Assembly: GCA_010645155.1 (NCBI GenBank)
Contig: JAAGOF010000055.1
Span: forward strand, 2,086,072 to 2,150,071
DNA from: Tigriopus japonicus
Lineage: Eukaryota > Arthropoda > Copepoda > Harpacticoida > Harpacticidae
DNA length: 64,000 nt
Direction: 5' to 3'
In this document: piece by piece, positions 11,825-22,863 of the stretch
How the letters are laid out: every line of letters starts with the position of its first letter
Numbering within the stretch: the stretch's first letter is position 1
Notes under the pieces: generated by a model
Told to the model about the DNA's origin: nothing
Database searches by the model: none
What the model saw: only the letters and a program-made list of their open reading frames with translations
Translations under genes and position numbers: made by a program

Positions 11825-14800
11825 ATGGATCATGATTTAGAAGAAGATGAGATGGTTCCTGTGAAGGATCTCAACGGAGTATCACACGAGTATGCTCTTC
11901 ACATGGATCCCAATCAAGTGTTCAACCAACAACGTGCTGTTGTGGCCAAATTGAGTCGAGATGATCTCGAAGATCGATACCTTCGTCTATTGGAGGAGAA
12001 TGTGGTGATCAAAAAGCACGCTTGCAAACAAGTAAGTACAAGAGCTGGCGTGAAATCAAAGAAGTCGCCCAAATTACTGACATGTACAAAAATTCATTTA
12101 GGAGGACAAAATCAAGAAGCTCGCCACAAAACTAATCCGAGTCCTTTCGGACAAGAAACGCTTGGAAATGGCTTCGGGTGGTGTTCCAACTCGACACCGG
12201 GATATTGAAACTGAAGAACTCATTGAAGACCAACAACATAAGATTCGAGAGTTGGAGAGGCAATCCACTCAACTACGAGAAAAGCTCATGGTCACTCGAC
12301 AACAACTGATGGGATCAAGTTCTGGAAAAGCAAGTGTTGGTGAATCCAAAGGCAAGCCACACAACATTTCCACGTCGGTGGTCTCTTCGGGAAATAGAAT
12401 CCCAGGTCAAAGTGGAGCTTTGAGTCCTTCTCCAGTTTCGTTGGTTGGTCCTGGACCTTTATTAAATCAGCAAGCTCAAAGGCTGTTGGAGGAAGCAAGG
12501 ACGGAGAATCGAATGTTGGAAGAGACCATTGTGGCCTTGAAGGAACAAGTCAACTTGTACGAACAAGAAACGGAACAAGTTAAAGAACAACTAAGGATCA
12601 AAGAAAGCAGCTACGAGGAGGAGATCCAGATTCTCAAGGGTCAACTTCTGGATGGACAACGTCACACAGCTACTGAAAACATCCAATTAATTCAACTTCA
12701 TAAAGAAAACAACTTGAAAACTGCGCAAGTCCAATCATACAAGGCTCAAGTTCAGGGCCTTGAAGAAAGCTTGGCCAAGCTAAGAGTGGATTGTGAACAA
12801 GCTCAGAATGAATTGAAGGATGTGAGTCAACAATTGGAGGAAGAGCAACGAAAAGGGATCAAAGTCAGTGAGGAATTGGCGGAAAACTCAGCTTCCAAGC
12901 TAGCTTTGGCCGAGATTGAAGAGAAGATCAATGATCTTCAGAAGGAGAATGCCATCCTTAGGGAATCCAATAGCAAGCTGCTCGATTCTGCTTACAATTT
13001 GGAGAGGGAAAGACAATTTCAAGCCACCGAAAATGCCTTGAAGGTACAAATTGCCCAATTAGAAGCGACTTTAAAGTCGGATTTGAGCGACAAAAAGTCC
13101 CTTCAAGACGCTCTAATGAAGGAAAGGGAACAATATGCCCAAATTGAAGGGGAGTATCAAGAACTCCAGGGCAAATATTTTGCCATCAAGGAGAACATCG
13201 AGGGTCAAGAGGAAAAACTCGCCTACTTCGCAAAGGAAAACTCGATTAACATGAAAGAGTTGGAGGACGCTCTTTTGATACTCCGACAAAAGAATGACTC
13301 GGTCAAATCCTTTCCCTCTTTTTTGAACGAGATCGAATCCGGAAACAAAGACTTAAAGGTCGAGCTATCCGAAGTTCAGGTCCAATATGTGGAGGCCATC
13401 CATGAGTTGGAAAAGACTCGAAGTCTTCTCAGAGTTCAAGGAGAGATCAATGGCGAGCAAAAGAACGAGATTAACGCCCTTCAAACTCGATTGCAACAAG
13501 TGAAAGCCGAATATCAAAGTCAGATGCTCGAATACAAGAAGCTTCTTGAGATGAGGGCAACTAGAATCCAAAAACTAGAGGTCCAATTGAGAGAGTCGGC
13601 CTATGGAACCCTTCAGAAGAACTTGTCCAAGGCTGGCAATGAGTCCGGATCAGTTTTGGGCAAAGATACCTCCGTTCACATCGCAAGTGGACAATCCTTG
13701 TTCGAAATTCACATTCAGAAAGTTCACCTAACCCAAGAGACTTTGGTTTTCTTGGGACTCACGGAACCCAAACTTTTTGCCACGTGGGCTTTTTATGACC
13801 ATGACCTACAATACACTCCAATGGGAAACGGACCAGAGGCTGTGTTCGATTCATCCTCTTACTACAAGATCAAATTGGATGACTCACTTCTTGATTACAT
13901 CTCCGAACATTGTGTTCAAATGGATCTTCACTTGGTGATGGCCAATGATTGTCGGCACATTGGACAATCGCTGGTAAAACTGGGAGAGGTTTTAGAATAC
14001 CCCACTAATAAACTTCATGGCTCAACCATTCTTTATGGAGTGGGCGAAGCCAACAAACAAAGAGTTATTGGAACCTTAGACTATTGGTTCAAACTTCATA
14101 CAGCAGGTACGAATAACTTTTCCTTCCCAAATAAGATAATGCTTCAGCTTCAGAATCCCACTTTTGTATATCAATATAAAATATTTCAGCCACAAAAAGG
14201 ATCTTCGAGTGGATGGAACACAAACGTGAGATCCAGAGAATGCTCGCCAATGCCGAGCAAAAGCAAGCTCTAACCGAAGTTAGTCTCTTGGAAGGAGAGC
14301 CTCAAGCCTTAGTGGAGAAAAATATAGCCCTTCCTGATCCACCAAGCCAGCCTGAGATGCAAGAAGTTGTTCCCAAGGAAACGAAAGAAAAGGTTGCTGT
14401 TCATGCTAAGGGTCCCGTCACCAAAACACCCCCCAAACCTAAACCAAGAGCTATAGAAGAAGTCCAAAACAAACCTGTTCCTCCAAAAGAAGCGCAGATT
14501 CAGCCCAAACCTAAATCTCGTAATGTCCCTAACAAGCCTTTGCCTTCGGTAAAATCAAAAGCAACGAATCAAATTGTTCAACAAAAGAGCAGCTCTTCGT
14601 CCGACGATTGTGATGAAAGCGAAGCACGTGCTCAAAGTACCAAAAAGTCTCGTCCAAATGCCAAGGTGAATCAATCAAGGCCCAAAAGTGCAAAAATCAT
14701 CCCACCTAAACCTATCGCCAAACCGGTGAGTTCTAGTTCAAGTAGCTCCTCTTCAGAAGAAGACTCAAGCCATGAAGATCCAAAGAAAAGTACTGGAAAT

Positions 14801-16336
14801 GAGAAACCTAAAGAGCCTATAACAGCATTGAAAAATGCAACCATGGTAGTACCTTCACCAAAACCTACGTTTGTAGCTGGCGGAGCCATTGGTGAATCTT
14901 CCACAGAAGAAGAGACTTCTGAGGACGAGGAGGAAATTCACCATCCAGCCTCCAAACCTTTGGAGCCAATAATAGAGACGAAAAATGAAGAGTCTTTCCC
15001 AGAGACAAAAGTGCCCAAGGGTCCACAAGAACGAGATAAAAAGACAGATAAAGAAATAGAGGCACCGAACCCAAGAGGACGAGCAAGAAGTAAGGGAAAT
15101 GAGCCGAAAGATGAGCGTGCCAATGAAGATGAAGACTCGAAAAAGGAGGGCACAGAAATTGAAATCGAGAAGACACGTGCAGAAGAGAAGGATATGATGG
15201 CAAGTGCAAAAGCAAAGGAAGAAAAGAAAAAGAAGAATGATAAGCAAGCCAAAGGTACAGAGAAAACAGATGAGGAGCAATCAAAACGAAAAGAGAAAAA
15301 GACCTTAAAACAACACCAATCCAAAGAGGATCTAAGAACAGAAGATGGAAAGTCGGAGGAACAACACGATGGACGGCAGGAAATGGAATTGGAAAAGGAA
15401 AAAGAAGAGAAGAAACCAGTCAAGAAGAGCTTTTTGCAACGATTAGGAAACAAATTCAAGTCCTTAGACAAACGTGACGACAAATCCAAATCCCGAGAAA
15501 GTGTGCAAGAGGACAAAAACGACGAACCAGAGGCGAAAGAAACCAAACCCAAGAAGGAAAAGAAAATGAGCCACGAAATTGGCGAAACAACAGACGAGGA
15601 GGAGAGTCACGATGAGGACCAACAACGAGATGAAGATGAAGAGACTGAGGGCGAAGAGGGTGATGATCAAGGTGAAGAAGAGAGCAAATCTACCTCGACC
15701 AGCCAGAAAACTCCATCCCAGACTTTAAGCGCGACACAGCAAGGTTCAACGGGAACTGATCATTCCATCTCTCAAGATAGCGAAGGTGTTGTCATGCGTC
15801 GCCATTCTCCACTCACCAAACGAGCTTCAGTGCCCAATTTGGACGTGGTCATCATTAGCATTTCGGAATTCCGAGTCACGAACAAGAATGCCAAGCTACT
15901 AAAAGACGATCAGATTGAGAAACTTTACGTCGAATACAAGTTCTTAGATGTTCCAGATGAGGAACTTGAAACTCCATTTTCGCTGCCAAAGCCCAAGAAA
16001 GTTGGGGATAGTATTGTGTTCAATTTCCGAAAAGTGATACCCTTAGATCGTGGTGAGCATTCCAATCGAAGACGTTTGTTCTCCAAAATGCTCTCAAATC
16101 AAGGGGCAAGTTCCAAATTACGATTCACAGTGGTCTCGGAGCCTTCGGAAAAGGCCAAATATTGCGATGACATCGGCATAGCCGACGTGGATTTGGCGAG
16201 CATTTTGAAATCAAAGAAGGATCTCGTGGATTGTCATCTTGAAGTTTTGGGGGAAACTAAAAAGGGAACCGAACCCATTGGAACCCTAACCGTGTCGATT
16301 CTGGCCACAGAAGTGATCAAATCGTTGAAGTTGTAA
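11825..16336 (+). CDS. RPGRIP1L: RPGRIP1-like ciliary transition-zone protein
   Basis: Three exons: 11825-12031 (ends at GTAAGT), 12102-14106 (ends at GTACGA) and 14190-16336 (after TATTTCAG). Phases are 0 and 1, and the product is about 1452 aa. The N-terminus (residues about 62-88, with KHACKQ then EDKIKKLATK) matches the conserved start of RPGRIP1L. Residues about 110-570 are coiled coil. Residues about 603-737 are a C2-like domain of the RPGRIP1 type, starting FEIHIQKVHL. Residues about 740-1280 are a Lys/Glu/Ser-rich low-complexity linker. About 1287-1452 form the C-terminal RPGR-interacting C2-like domain (starting NLDVVIISIS). In other animals the protein scaffolds the ciliary transition zone with nephrocystins. 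Only three exons is very few for this family. The vertebrate protein is about 1315 aa; the linker accounts for the difference. A poly(A) signal sits at 16703-16708. Confidence 0.92.
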
Positions 16337-16763
16337 CGCTTTGCCGAAGCTCAACTCTTTCTTTTTGATCTTGCTATTGCTACGTATACCGACACTAAAG
16401 CCAATAGCCTTGATAAAGGTTGTTTTTTCGTACTACGACTCAACTCGTTGCCGTTCAATTCATTTCAATGAGGTACGTTCGTACTTGCAGTTCGTCGATA
16501 TCTCCAAACCTGTTCTCAAGTTTCGCTCCCCAAGTTCATCCTGTATATACATACAGCGGCACCCACTGAATAGGCATAAATATACGTATAACCAGTCCCA
16601 ACTGATACCTTCCTGCCCTAAGCTAATATAGTACGTTCGCTCTCGAAATCCGGTGGGATTCTAGGAAAAAGATACACGTCCTCCTCGCGCCGCTGGTTTC
16701 AGAATAAATTTGTAATGCTGTCGTTGGTTTGAGCTAGGAACCATTCGAATTTGAACACCAACC
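16337..16763 (+). other. Probable RPGRIP1L 3' UTR and short intergenic gap
   Basis: No exon is seen. AATAAA at 16703-16708 is the likely RPGRIP1L poly(A) signal. It lies only about 55 bp upstream of the next ATG, so the two genes are tightly spaced and the promoter of the Reeler gene may overlap this end. Confidence 0.45.
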
Positions 16764-18172
16764 ATGAATAGAGCCATTCTTTTCCTTGCCTTGGTTCCTT
16801 TGGGAGTTTTGGGCTACAGCACTGGAGCCCCTAATTGTGAGGTCGAACAACCCGGTCATGGAGGCGAGAGACAGTAAGTAAAAAAAAGCCACTAACTTCA
16901 TGACTAGAACGTTGTTTTTGAGGTCATTCCCTAAGGATGTCTAGTCCATAGTTCAAAGGGGGCAATGCACCTCCAAATTGTGTCAGTCTTCCTGAAAAGG
17001 AAAGTATAAATGGCGAAGCTTCGCTTTCCTTTGTCTTCGCCTCAAGTGTTAGTAGCTTTCTTTCGTTTAATTAGGGATTGTGTGGTTGTTTGGAATTCAT
17101 AGAACATAAAAACGTTTCTTTGAAATATATGACCAGATGTGATAGACATTTTTGAAAACATGTGGCTCTGTTGATCGTAATGCTGAAAAGTTTTTTACTC
17201 AGTCACTTTACTCGGAACAGTTACCTGGATTTTTCAGTCTAATTGTTACTAAGTCATGTCAATGTTTGCCATTTGTTCTGTCAACACAATTGGCATTGAT
17301 TTCTAACCATGTTTTTGGTCGATTGGGGTTTGAAATTTCAATCGACTCTGAATTACATGAACTCGAGAAAAGCCAGTTTTCACTTATAAAGAAGACACAA
17401 AATCTTAACAAAAAGTACCACTTACCTACAATTCGTGGCTTCCAAATCGAAATTGATAAAGAAAATACTGAGTGAAACCTCAAAATAGGGTCGTGGTTCG
17501 AACCACTTTTATCGCAAAGCCACATAATCAAGATGGAACCTTGTTGGAGATTAAAAACGAGAAATTCGAATTGAAATTTGGAAGTTCCTTAAGCCCAAAA
17601 ACCTTTTTGGGTCGAAAACAATTTGAAACCATATGTTAGAGCGCGAGGACAAAATCCCGTTATGCTGGTTTTTCTGTCCAAGGGCCAAGCTAAAGCTAGT
17701 TCTTGCGTACCAGCTCAAACTGGTTATGAGTTCTCGAGATAAATTAATGGTAGTCAATGCAAAAAGTGCCTCAGAAACCGGCCACATACCCAAGTGTCAT
17801 CGTGGTTGAGATACCTTGGTACTTGTTACTGAGATCCTCCGTTTTTCTTTCAGAACCACAAAACTGGCCGATTTCTATGACTTTGAAATGCTGATGACCA
17901 CCCCTGGCAAGATTGCAGTGTCCATTGAGCCCAAGGATGGGGAGCAAATCAAGGGATTGAGAATCACCAGCAACACCCCCGGAGTCTGGAGCTTCGATGA
18001 GAGCTCAGAAAACGACTTTCAATTGCTCGAGGGATGCGGAATCACACATATTGACGGAAAAAATGCGAAAACGGGCCGATTCAACTTTAACTTTGACTTT
18101 GACCCTGAGGCGGGCGTGCCTGACTTCAACGTGATTGTGGTCAAGGATTTCAATACTTGGTGGGTTTTGTAA
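16764..18172 (+). CDS. Small secreted Reeler-domain protein
   Basis: Two exons: 16764-16873 and 17854-18172. The donor is GTAAGT; the acceptor follows GTTTTTCTTTCAG. The phase-2 join gives 142 aa. Residues 1-17 are a classical signal peptide (MNRAILFLALVPLGVLG). The mature start, STGAPNCEVEQPGHG, is the Reeler N-terminal signature (STGAP, then Cys, then PxHG). The motif Met, usual two residues after the Cys, is replaced by Glu. The rest follows the Reeler beta-sandwich (FEMLM, IKGLRITSNTPGVW, CGITHIDG), and there is a second conserved Cys. A lone Reeler domain of this size resembles arthropod putative defence proteins of the Hdd11 type. That immune role is inferred only from the family. AATAAA is at 18285-18290. 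Confidence 0.85.
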
Positions 18173-18284
18173 GGAAAGTCAGTGGAGTTAGAATGATGCG
18201 ATCTTCAATGTATGAATCATCATTTTGAGCCAATATTATCTTGTTTCATGCTATTGTGATTTAAACTTATTCTATTCATAAAAA

Positions 18285-18290
18285 AATAAA
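18285..18290 (+). terminator. Poly(A) signal of the Reeler gene
   Basis: AATAAA lies 113 bp after the stop codon, in A-rich sequence. Confidence 0.5.
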
Positions 18291-18390
18291 GTCAACAAAC
18301 CCAAAAATATAAAAATGGATTTTAAATGAGGGGTAAACTAATCTGTTTATGGTTTTAAATACCTGCAGCTAGAGCTTCCTTGGATTAACG

Positions 18391-18517
18391 CAGGGGTGTG
18401 CAAACTTATTTAGCAATAATTTTAGTACTAAATTCTACAATCTACCTACCGCAACTGCGGGCCCCAGTCTTTTGAAAATGACAGATCCTCTCGCGGGCCA
18501 GGGTTTGCACACCCCTG
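18391..18517. mobile_element. Short hAT-like MITE
   Basis: Terminal inverted repeats CAGGGGTGTGCAAAC and GTTTGCACACCCCTG bound 127 bp with no coding capacity. This terminus is typical of hAT-superfamily non-autonomous elements. The flanks share ATTAACG at slightly offset positions, so the target duplication is not clean. Confidence 0.7.
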
Positions 18518-18750
18518 ATCATTAACGGATTGTAGGGAAAGTATGTTCCATAGCTAAGTATAGATAGGACCAGAGTAAAGTGGTAGACTGGAAAATATTG
18601 ACTGATAGAAGACATGCTTTTATCTCATTGCAGGACGTCCCTAACCAGGATCAATCAATTTATCTCGCTATCGTAAAGTAATTAACTTTGGCTTCATTAG
18701 TCCATCAATTATTTGAAATTAAGCCATTAATCCATCCATGGCCTTTTCCT

Positions 18751-18950
18751 NNNNNNNNNNNNNNNNNNNNNNNNNNNNNNNNNNNNNNNNNNNNNNNNNN
18801 NNNNNNNNNNNNNNNNNNNNNNNNNNNNNNNNNNNNNNNNNNNNNNNNNNNNNNNNNNNNNNNNNNNNNNNNNNNNNNNNNNNNNNNNNNNNNNNNNNNN
18901 NNNNNNNNNNNNNNNNNNNNNNNNNNNNNNNNNNNNNNNNNNNNNNNNNN
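18751..18950. other. Assembly gap of 200 N
   Basis: A run of exactly 200 unknown bases, probably a scaffold gap of arbitrary size. It interrupts the 3' part of a non-LTR retrotransposon. Confidence 0.99.
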
Positions 18951-19745
18951 ATTTGTCCAATCCTGCCTTAAATGCTGTTAGAGGATCAGCTCCTACATAT
19001 TCCCGACGAAGGCAAATAGGCAACAAATTGAACAATGAAGGAGCCCGATAAAGAAGAGAGGAGGACTTCATTGTTCAACTAGCCTTGATTCCTTAGGATT
19101 TGGACGTGCTCTCAGAGCGCACGTAAACCCTCTACGATTGCTACAACTGATCTCAAATCCTGGGTTAGGACAGAGTCCATGAATACTCTTGAAGACATAC
19201 AGTATCAGATACTTTTCATACCTTCTCTGAGTACTGTACAGCCCTAACTTCTGGAGCCTCTCCCAATACGAGAGCTCTCTCATTCCTATAATGTTCCTAG
19301 TGAAACATCTTTGGACCTGCTCGACCTTTTGCAATTCTGACGAACTCATTGGAGCCCAAATGGGTGAGGCATATTCAAGATGAGGCTGAACTATTGACTG
19401 GTACAGAGTTAGCATTGTAATACTATCTCTGGACTTGAAAGTGCAATAGATCCAGCCACACGTTTGAAATGCCTTCCTCACTTTCAACTGGATATGCTCA
19501 TCAAACTTTCCATCATCTTGGACGACAACTCCTAAATCCCTCATGGACGATACAACCTCCATTGTCTTTGAGCGGAACATCTAATTTTGACGCCCCATAC
19601 GTCATTGTGCGGAATTTCATCCCGTTCAATGCCATTTTACTCTCGCCAACCCAAGAGTAAACCTTCTCCAAGTCCTCAACTAAACATTTCGAGTCTTGAC
19701 CATTCATTCCACAAACTAATTTTGTGTCATCAGCGATTTGAAGAA
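18951..19745 (-). pseudogene. Broken non-LTR retrotransposon reverse transcriptase (3' part)
   Basis: On the minus strand, IADDTKLVCG at about 19705-19735 is the reverse-transcriptase active-site motif (x-x-DD-x-K). It is followed by the thumb-like region: LGVVVQDDGKF, HIQLKVRKAF, LYQSIVQPHLEYASPIWAP. The frame changes near 19580 and again near 19070, where a typical LINE C-terminal peptide (SLFNLLPICLRREY) continues to the N gap. The copy is therefore frameshifted, inactive and truncated. The 5' part is missing because another element (19766-20313) abuts it. The motif set fits Jockey/CR1-like LINEs, but the clade is uncertain. Confidence 0.85.
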
Positions 19746-19765
19746 ATACTGGCTTTTGTTCTACG

Positions 19766-20313
19766 TACCGCTAGCGGCAAAACAAGGCCGTTGGCTGTGC
19801 TGAGGTTGCGCAGCCCATTTTGCGGAATCCAATTTTTTCCCCATTTAAGCATCCATTCAATGATTTTAGGCACTTGTAAGTGATTTATATTTCAAGTCTT
19901 GATACCTCTGCCTACAACTGATTGAAAATATGCTCAGTTTATTTAATAGGAATTGAGTCATGTAAAATCATATTTTACCAGAAAGAAACATTAAAGACTA
20001 TATTTCATTTTTCCGTGTGGCCAATATTTTGAAATATTGATTTGATTCTTTGGAATCCATTGAACAAATCTGCATCTTCAAATTTTTGTTTGGATCAATA
20101 TTAAGTCCTATTATTTGCCACAACAAATGGCTTGTTGTTATATTTTGCGTATTATTGACCCACTTCCAGCCAAGGTATCTTTACTTGAAATATCGATTGT
20201 TTCCAGTGACCAAGAACCATGAAATGAATGTTTGAATAGTAACAAACTTGAATGTGCCAAAATGGGCGGGGCTACGCAGCACATCCAACGGCCCTGTTTT
20301 GCCGCTAGCGGTA
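19766..20313. mobile_element. Non-autonomous TIR element abutting the LINE fragment
   Basis: The left end (from 19766, TACCGCTAGCGGCAAAACAA) and the right end (to 20313) are inverted copies over about 55 bp, reaching the sequence CAGCCCATTTTG. The termini themselves carry the palindrome CCGCTAGCGG. The 548 bp between have no significant coding frame. No clear target-site duplication was found. Confidence 0.65.
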
Positions 20314-20439
20314 TGCCTAAAAACGCTCGCTCACTTGTAGCAACCTACAAGTTTGTCAAAACAAACACTTTTGGTCTTCTTTCAAAATGCTCATGCTTTC
20401 CATGTACCATTTTTTTATATCATAAGCACCATAGTGGCA

Positions 20440-21551
20440 CACGGTGTTCCGAATGGCTTGTTAGGTATAAATCAAGATACCCAAAGACATCATGGCACTT
20501 TTCTGACCCTCAATGCAATAGAGAACAACTTTACTTTTATTGTATTAAATAAGTTTAGACCCAGAGAAAAAGTAACTTACCTAAAAACCTATCAATTATA
20601 ACATTTTTTAATAAACTATTTTACCCATATTTAGAGACCATTTAGTCATTATATGAATTCAAATTGAAAAAAAAATCATTCATTAACAGCTGAGTTATTT
20701 GACTTTGAATTGTCCATTTTTGACCCCAAAAAGCCAAAAAAACGCTTTTTAAATGAAAAAACGAATTCCCAAAGGTTTTATAAAGCTTTTCAATATCGCA
20801 AATCTAAATGAAATTTTTTAAGCTTTGGAATTTTTGTCAAAATAGCTCAGAATAATTAAAAATATCACTTAAAAGGTACTTAAAATACATTTTGCGATAA
20901 AAATATTTGCAATATCAAAGACACCCAAAGTTGGGTTATACTTAAAAGTTTTGAAAAAATCGGTTAATGTTTCAAGTTTCGATTTTAGTCCATTTTGAAC
21001 AAGGTCCCTTTAGAAATCGTAAATTTGAATATGAATCTGTTTGGCATATTTCTTTGTAATTTTGGCAGAACACATATCATTGCCGACTCTAAATAGTTAT
21101 AAAAAATGCTTTCAAAAAATCTTGTTTAAGTGCATTTTAAGTGATATTTTATATTATTTTGAGCTATTTTGACATAAGCTCCAAAACTCGAAAATTTAAT
21201 TTATTTTTACGATAGTGAAAACCTATATGAAATCTTTGGGAATTTGTTTTTTACATAACTAGCGTTTTTCAGCCTTTTGGGGTCAAAAACGGAAGATTCA
21301 AGTCGAATAACTCAGCTGCTGATGAATGAATTTTTATTTAATTTCAATTCATTGGGAAACTAAATGGTCTCTAAACATGGGTTAAATAATTTTTCAAAAA
21401 ATGTTATAATCAATTGGTTCTTAGGCATATAACTAAACTTATATAATACAATAAAAGTTAAGTTGTTCCCCATTAAATTGTGGGTCCAAAAAGTGCCATG
21501 GTGTCTTTGGGTATTTTGATTCAAACCTAATAAGCCATTTGGAACACCGTG
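20440..21551. mobile_element. 1.1-kb palindromic fold-back element, family B
   Basis: The outer ends are CACGGTGTTCC at 20440 and its inverse at 21551. The arms (about 20440-20910 and 21110-21551) are inverted copies with roughly 80-85% identity by eye, around a 200-bp spacer. Both arms can be read as peptides containing HGVPNGLLG and TQRHHGTF, but this is a consequence of the palindrome. A one-armed copy starts at the same terminus at 41012. There is no transposase. Confidence 0.75.
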
Positions 21552-22072
21552 GGCAAGTATTCTTGCCAATGAAACAACTCAACTATTCAAGGTCTTCTAT
21601 TAACATGTCTCGTCTTGAACATTTGTTACTTACTTGTCACTGGAATCATACGTTGTGTTGGTGTTGCGATTTTTTCACGCAACCTTTCATTGTTTGCTAC
21701 CGATTTTTATGCATCACATCAAGACAAAAATTTGGAGGTTCTTTCAAAGTGAAGATTGAGAAATTTCGGTTTGAAACAAGGTTTCCAGAGATTAACTCGA
21801 GACCAAAGTTAAAACTGACCAGGAATTGCGAGAGTTTAATAAAACAAATTGCGCCCTGAATACAAATTTTATATGAATGTTTTAAGAGTAAGCCAAAGCC
21901 TTTATCAGTGTCGAAGCATTGCCGAGTCAAAATTATAACTGTTTTCAAAAATGAGTTAACACTTATAATAGGTTCATCAGCTCTTATGAAGTTGTTAGTA
22001 ATATGAACTAGTGATGGGTTTCGAGTTGGGAGTTTTGCCATTTTTTTACTCTAAAGTTAATTTGCTATAGAC

Positions 22073-22230
22073 AGTCGAAAAAAGCGACCTCAAGCGACAT
22101 TTATAGCATTTCTTGTAATGGAAAGTAAAGAAATTTCGAAAATACGCCCTTCACTTTGCTAAGTTTGAATGCCTCTCGTACATCCCCAGAGATTTGAAAT
22201 TAGCAGCAGTTAACAGCAAGTTGTTAATTA
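22073..22230 (+). repeat. Dispersed repeat family D, copy 1
   Basis: It shares the segment CACTTTGCTAAGTTTGAATG, then CCTCTCGTACATCCCC and GATTTGAAATT, with 43166-43325 in the same orientation. Its nature is unknown. Confidence 0.55.
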
Positions 22231-22541
22231 TTGTATCAACAAACAGTTTTAGCTTTTAAGGACATCAAGATTTTTGCTTCATTTTGAAGTTATTACAGGT
22301 TTAAAATGTCAACTTCAGTCTCAAAATTAGTCGCCCTCTACATATACGGAAGGAGAAAAAAGGGAAAAGGAGAAGGCAAGAGGGCTCTAGAATGAAACAA
22401 GAAACAACAAACACTGATAAAACTTGCATAAGAAGCGAAAGAAGTTACTACATGGACCGGGTCTCTTGGTACTGTGTACACTCCACGTTTTGAATCGCGA
22501 GGCTCTAACAAGGCAGGATATGTTAATTTTTTTGACCAAGG

Positions 22542-22863
22542 GAGCACTATAATAACAGAGTACGGTCATAGTGTTTAGTGTTTTTTTGATGAATTTTGGC
22601 AGAGATCATGCCTGAAATTACCTTTTCTGTAATCAGATTGCCATGCCAATTTGAAAGGGATTTGATCAATAATTTCAACCAAAAACCACCACAGGTCCAT
22701 CAACAATACTCAGTCAACATTTGAGGCACTTTAGTTTGTCCAAAACTGGTGATTGATTGTTGTGATCTTCAAAAATATGTGTATCATGGGAAGTGCGAGC
22801 TATTACCGCATGAAATCCACTAGATGGCGCACTTTATGACCGTACTCTGTTATTATGGTTCTC
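22542..22863. mobile_element. Fold-back/MITE family C, copy 1
   Basis: The left end GAGCACTATAATAACAGAGT plus ACGGTCATA is mirrored at the right end (TATGACCGTACTCTGTTATT up to GGTTCTC). The internal sequence matches both arms of the larger copy at 32818-33300, including AAAATATGTGTATCATGGGA. It is non-coding. Confidence 0.7.

Noticed and set aside
14855..15670. Long minus-strand frames rich in Phe, Leu, Ser and Cys
   Set aside because: They are antisense to the Lys/Glu-rich linker of RPGRIP1L, where the complement of GAA/AAG codons is automatically open.
18688..19071. Open frames running through the N gap
   Set aside because: They consist mostly of unknown bases and have no meaning as genes.
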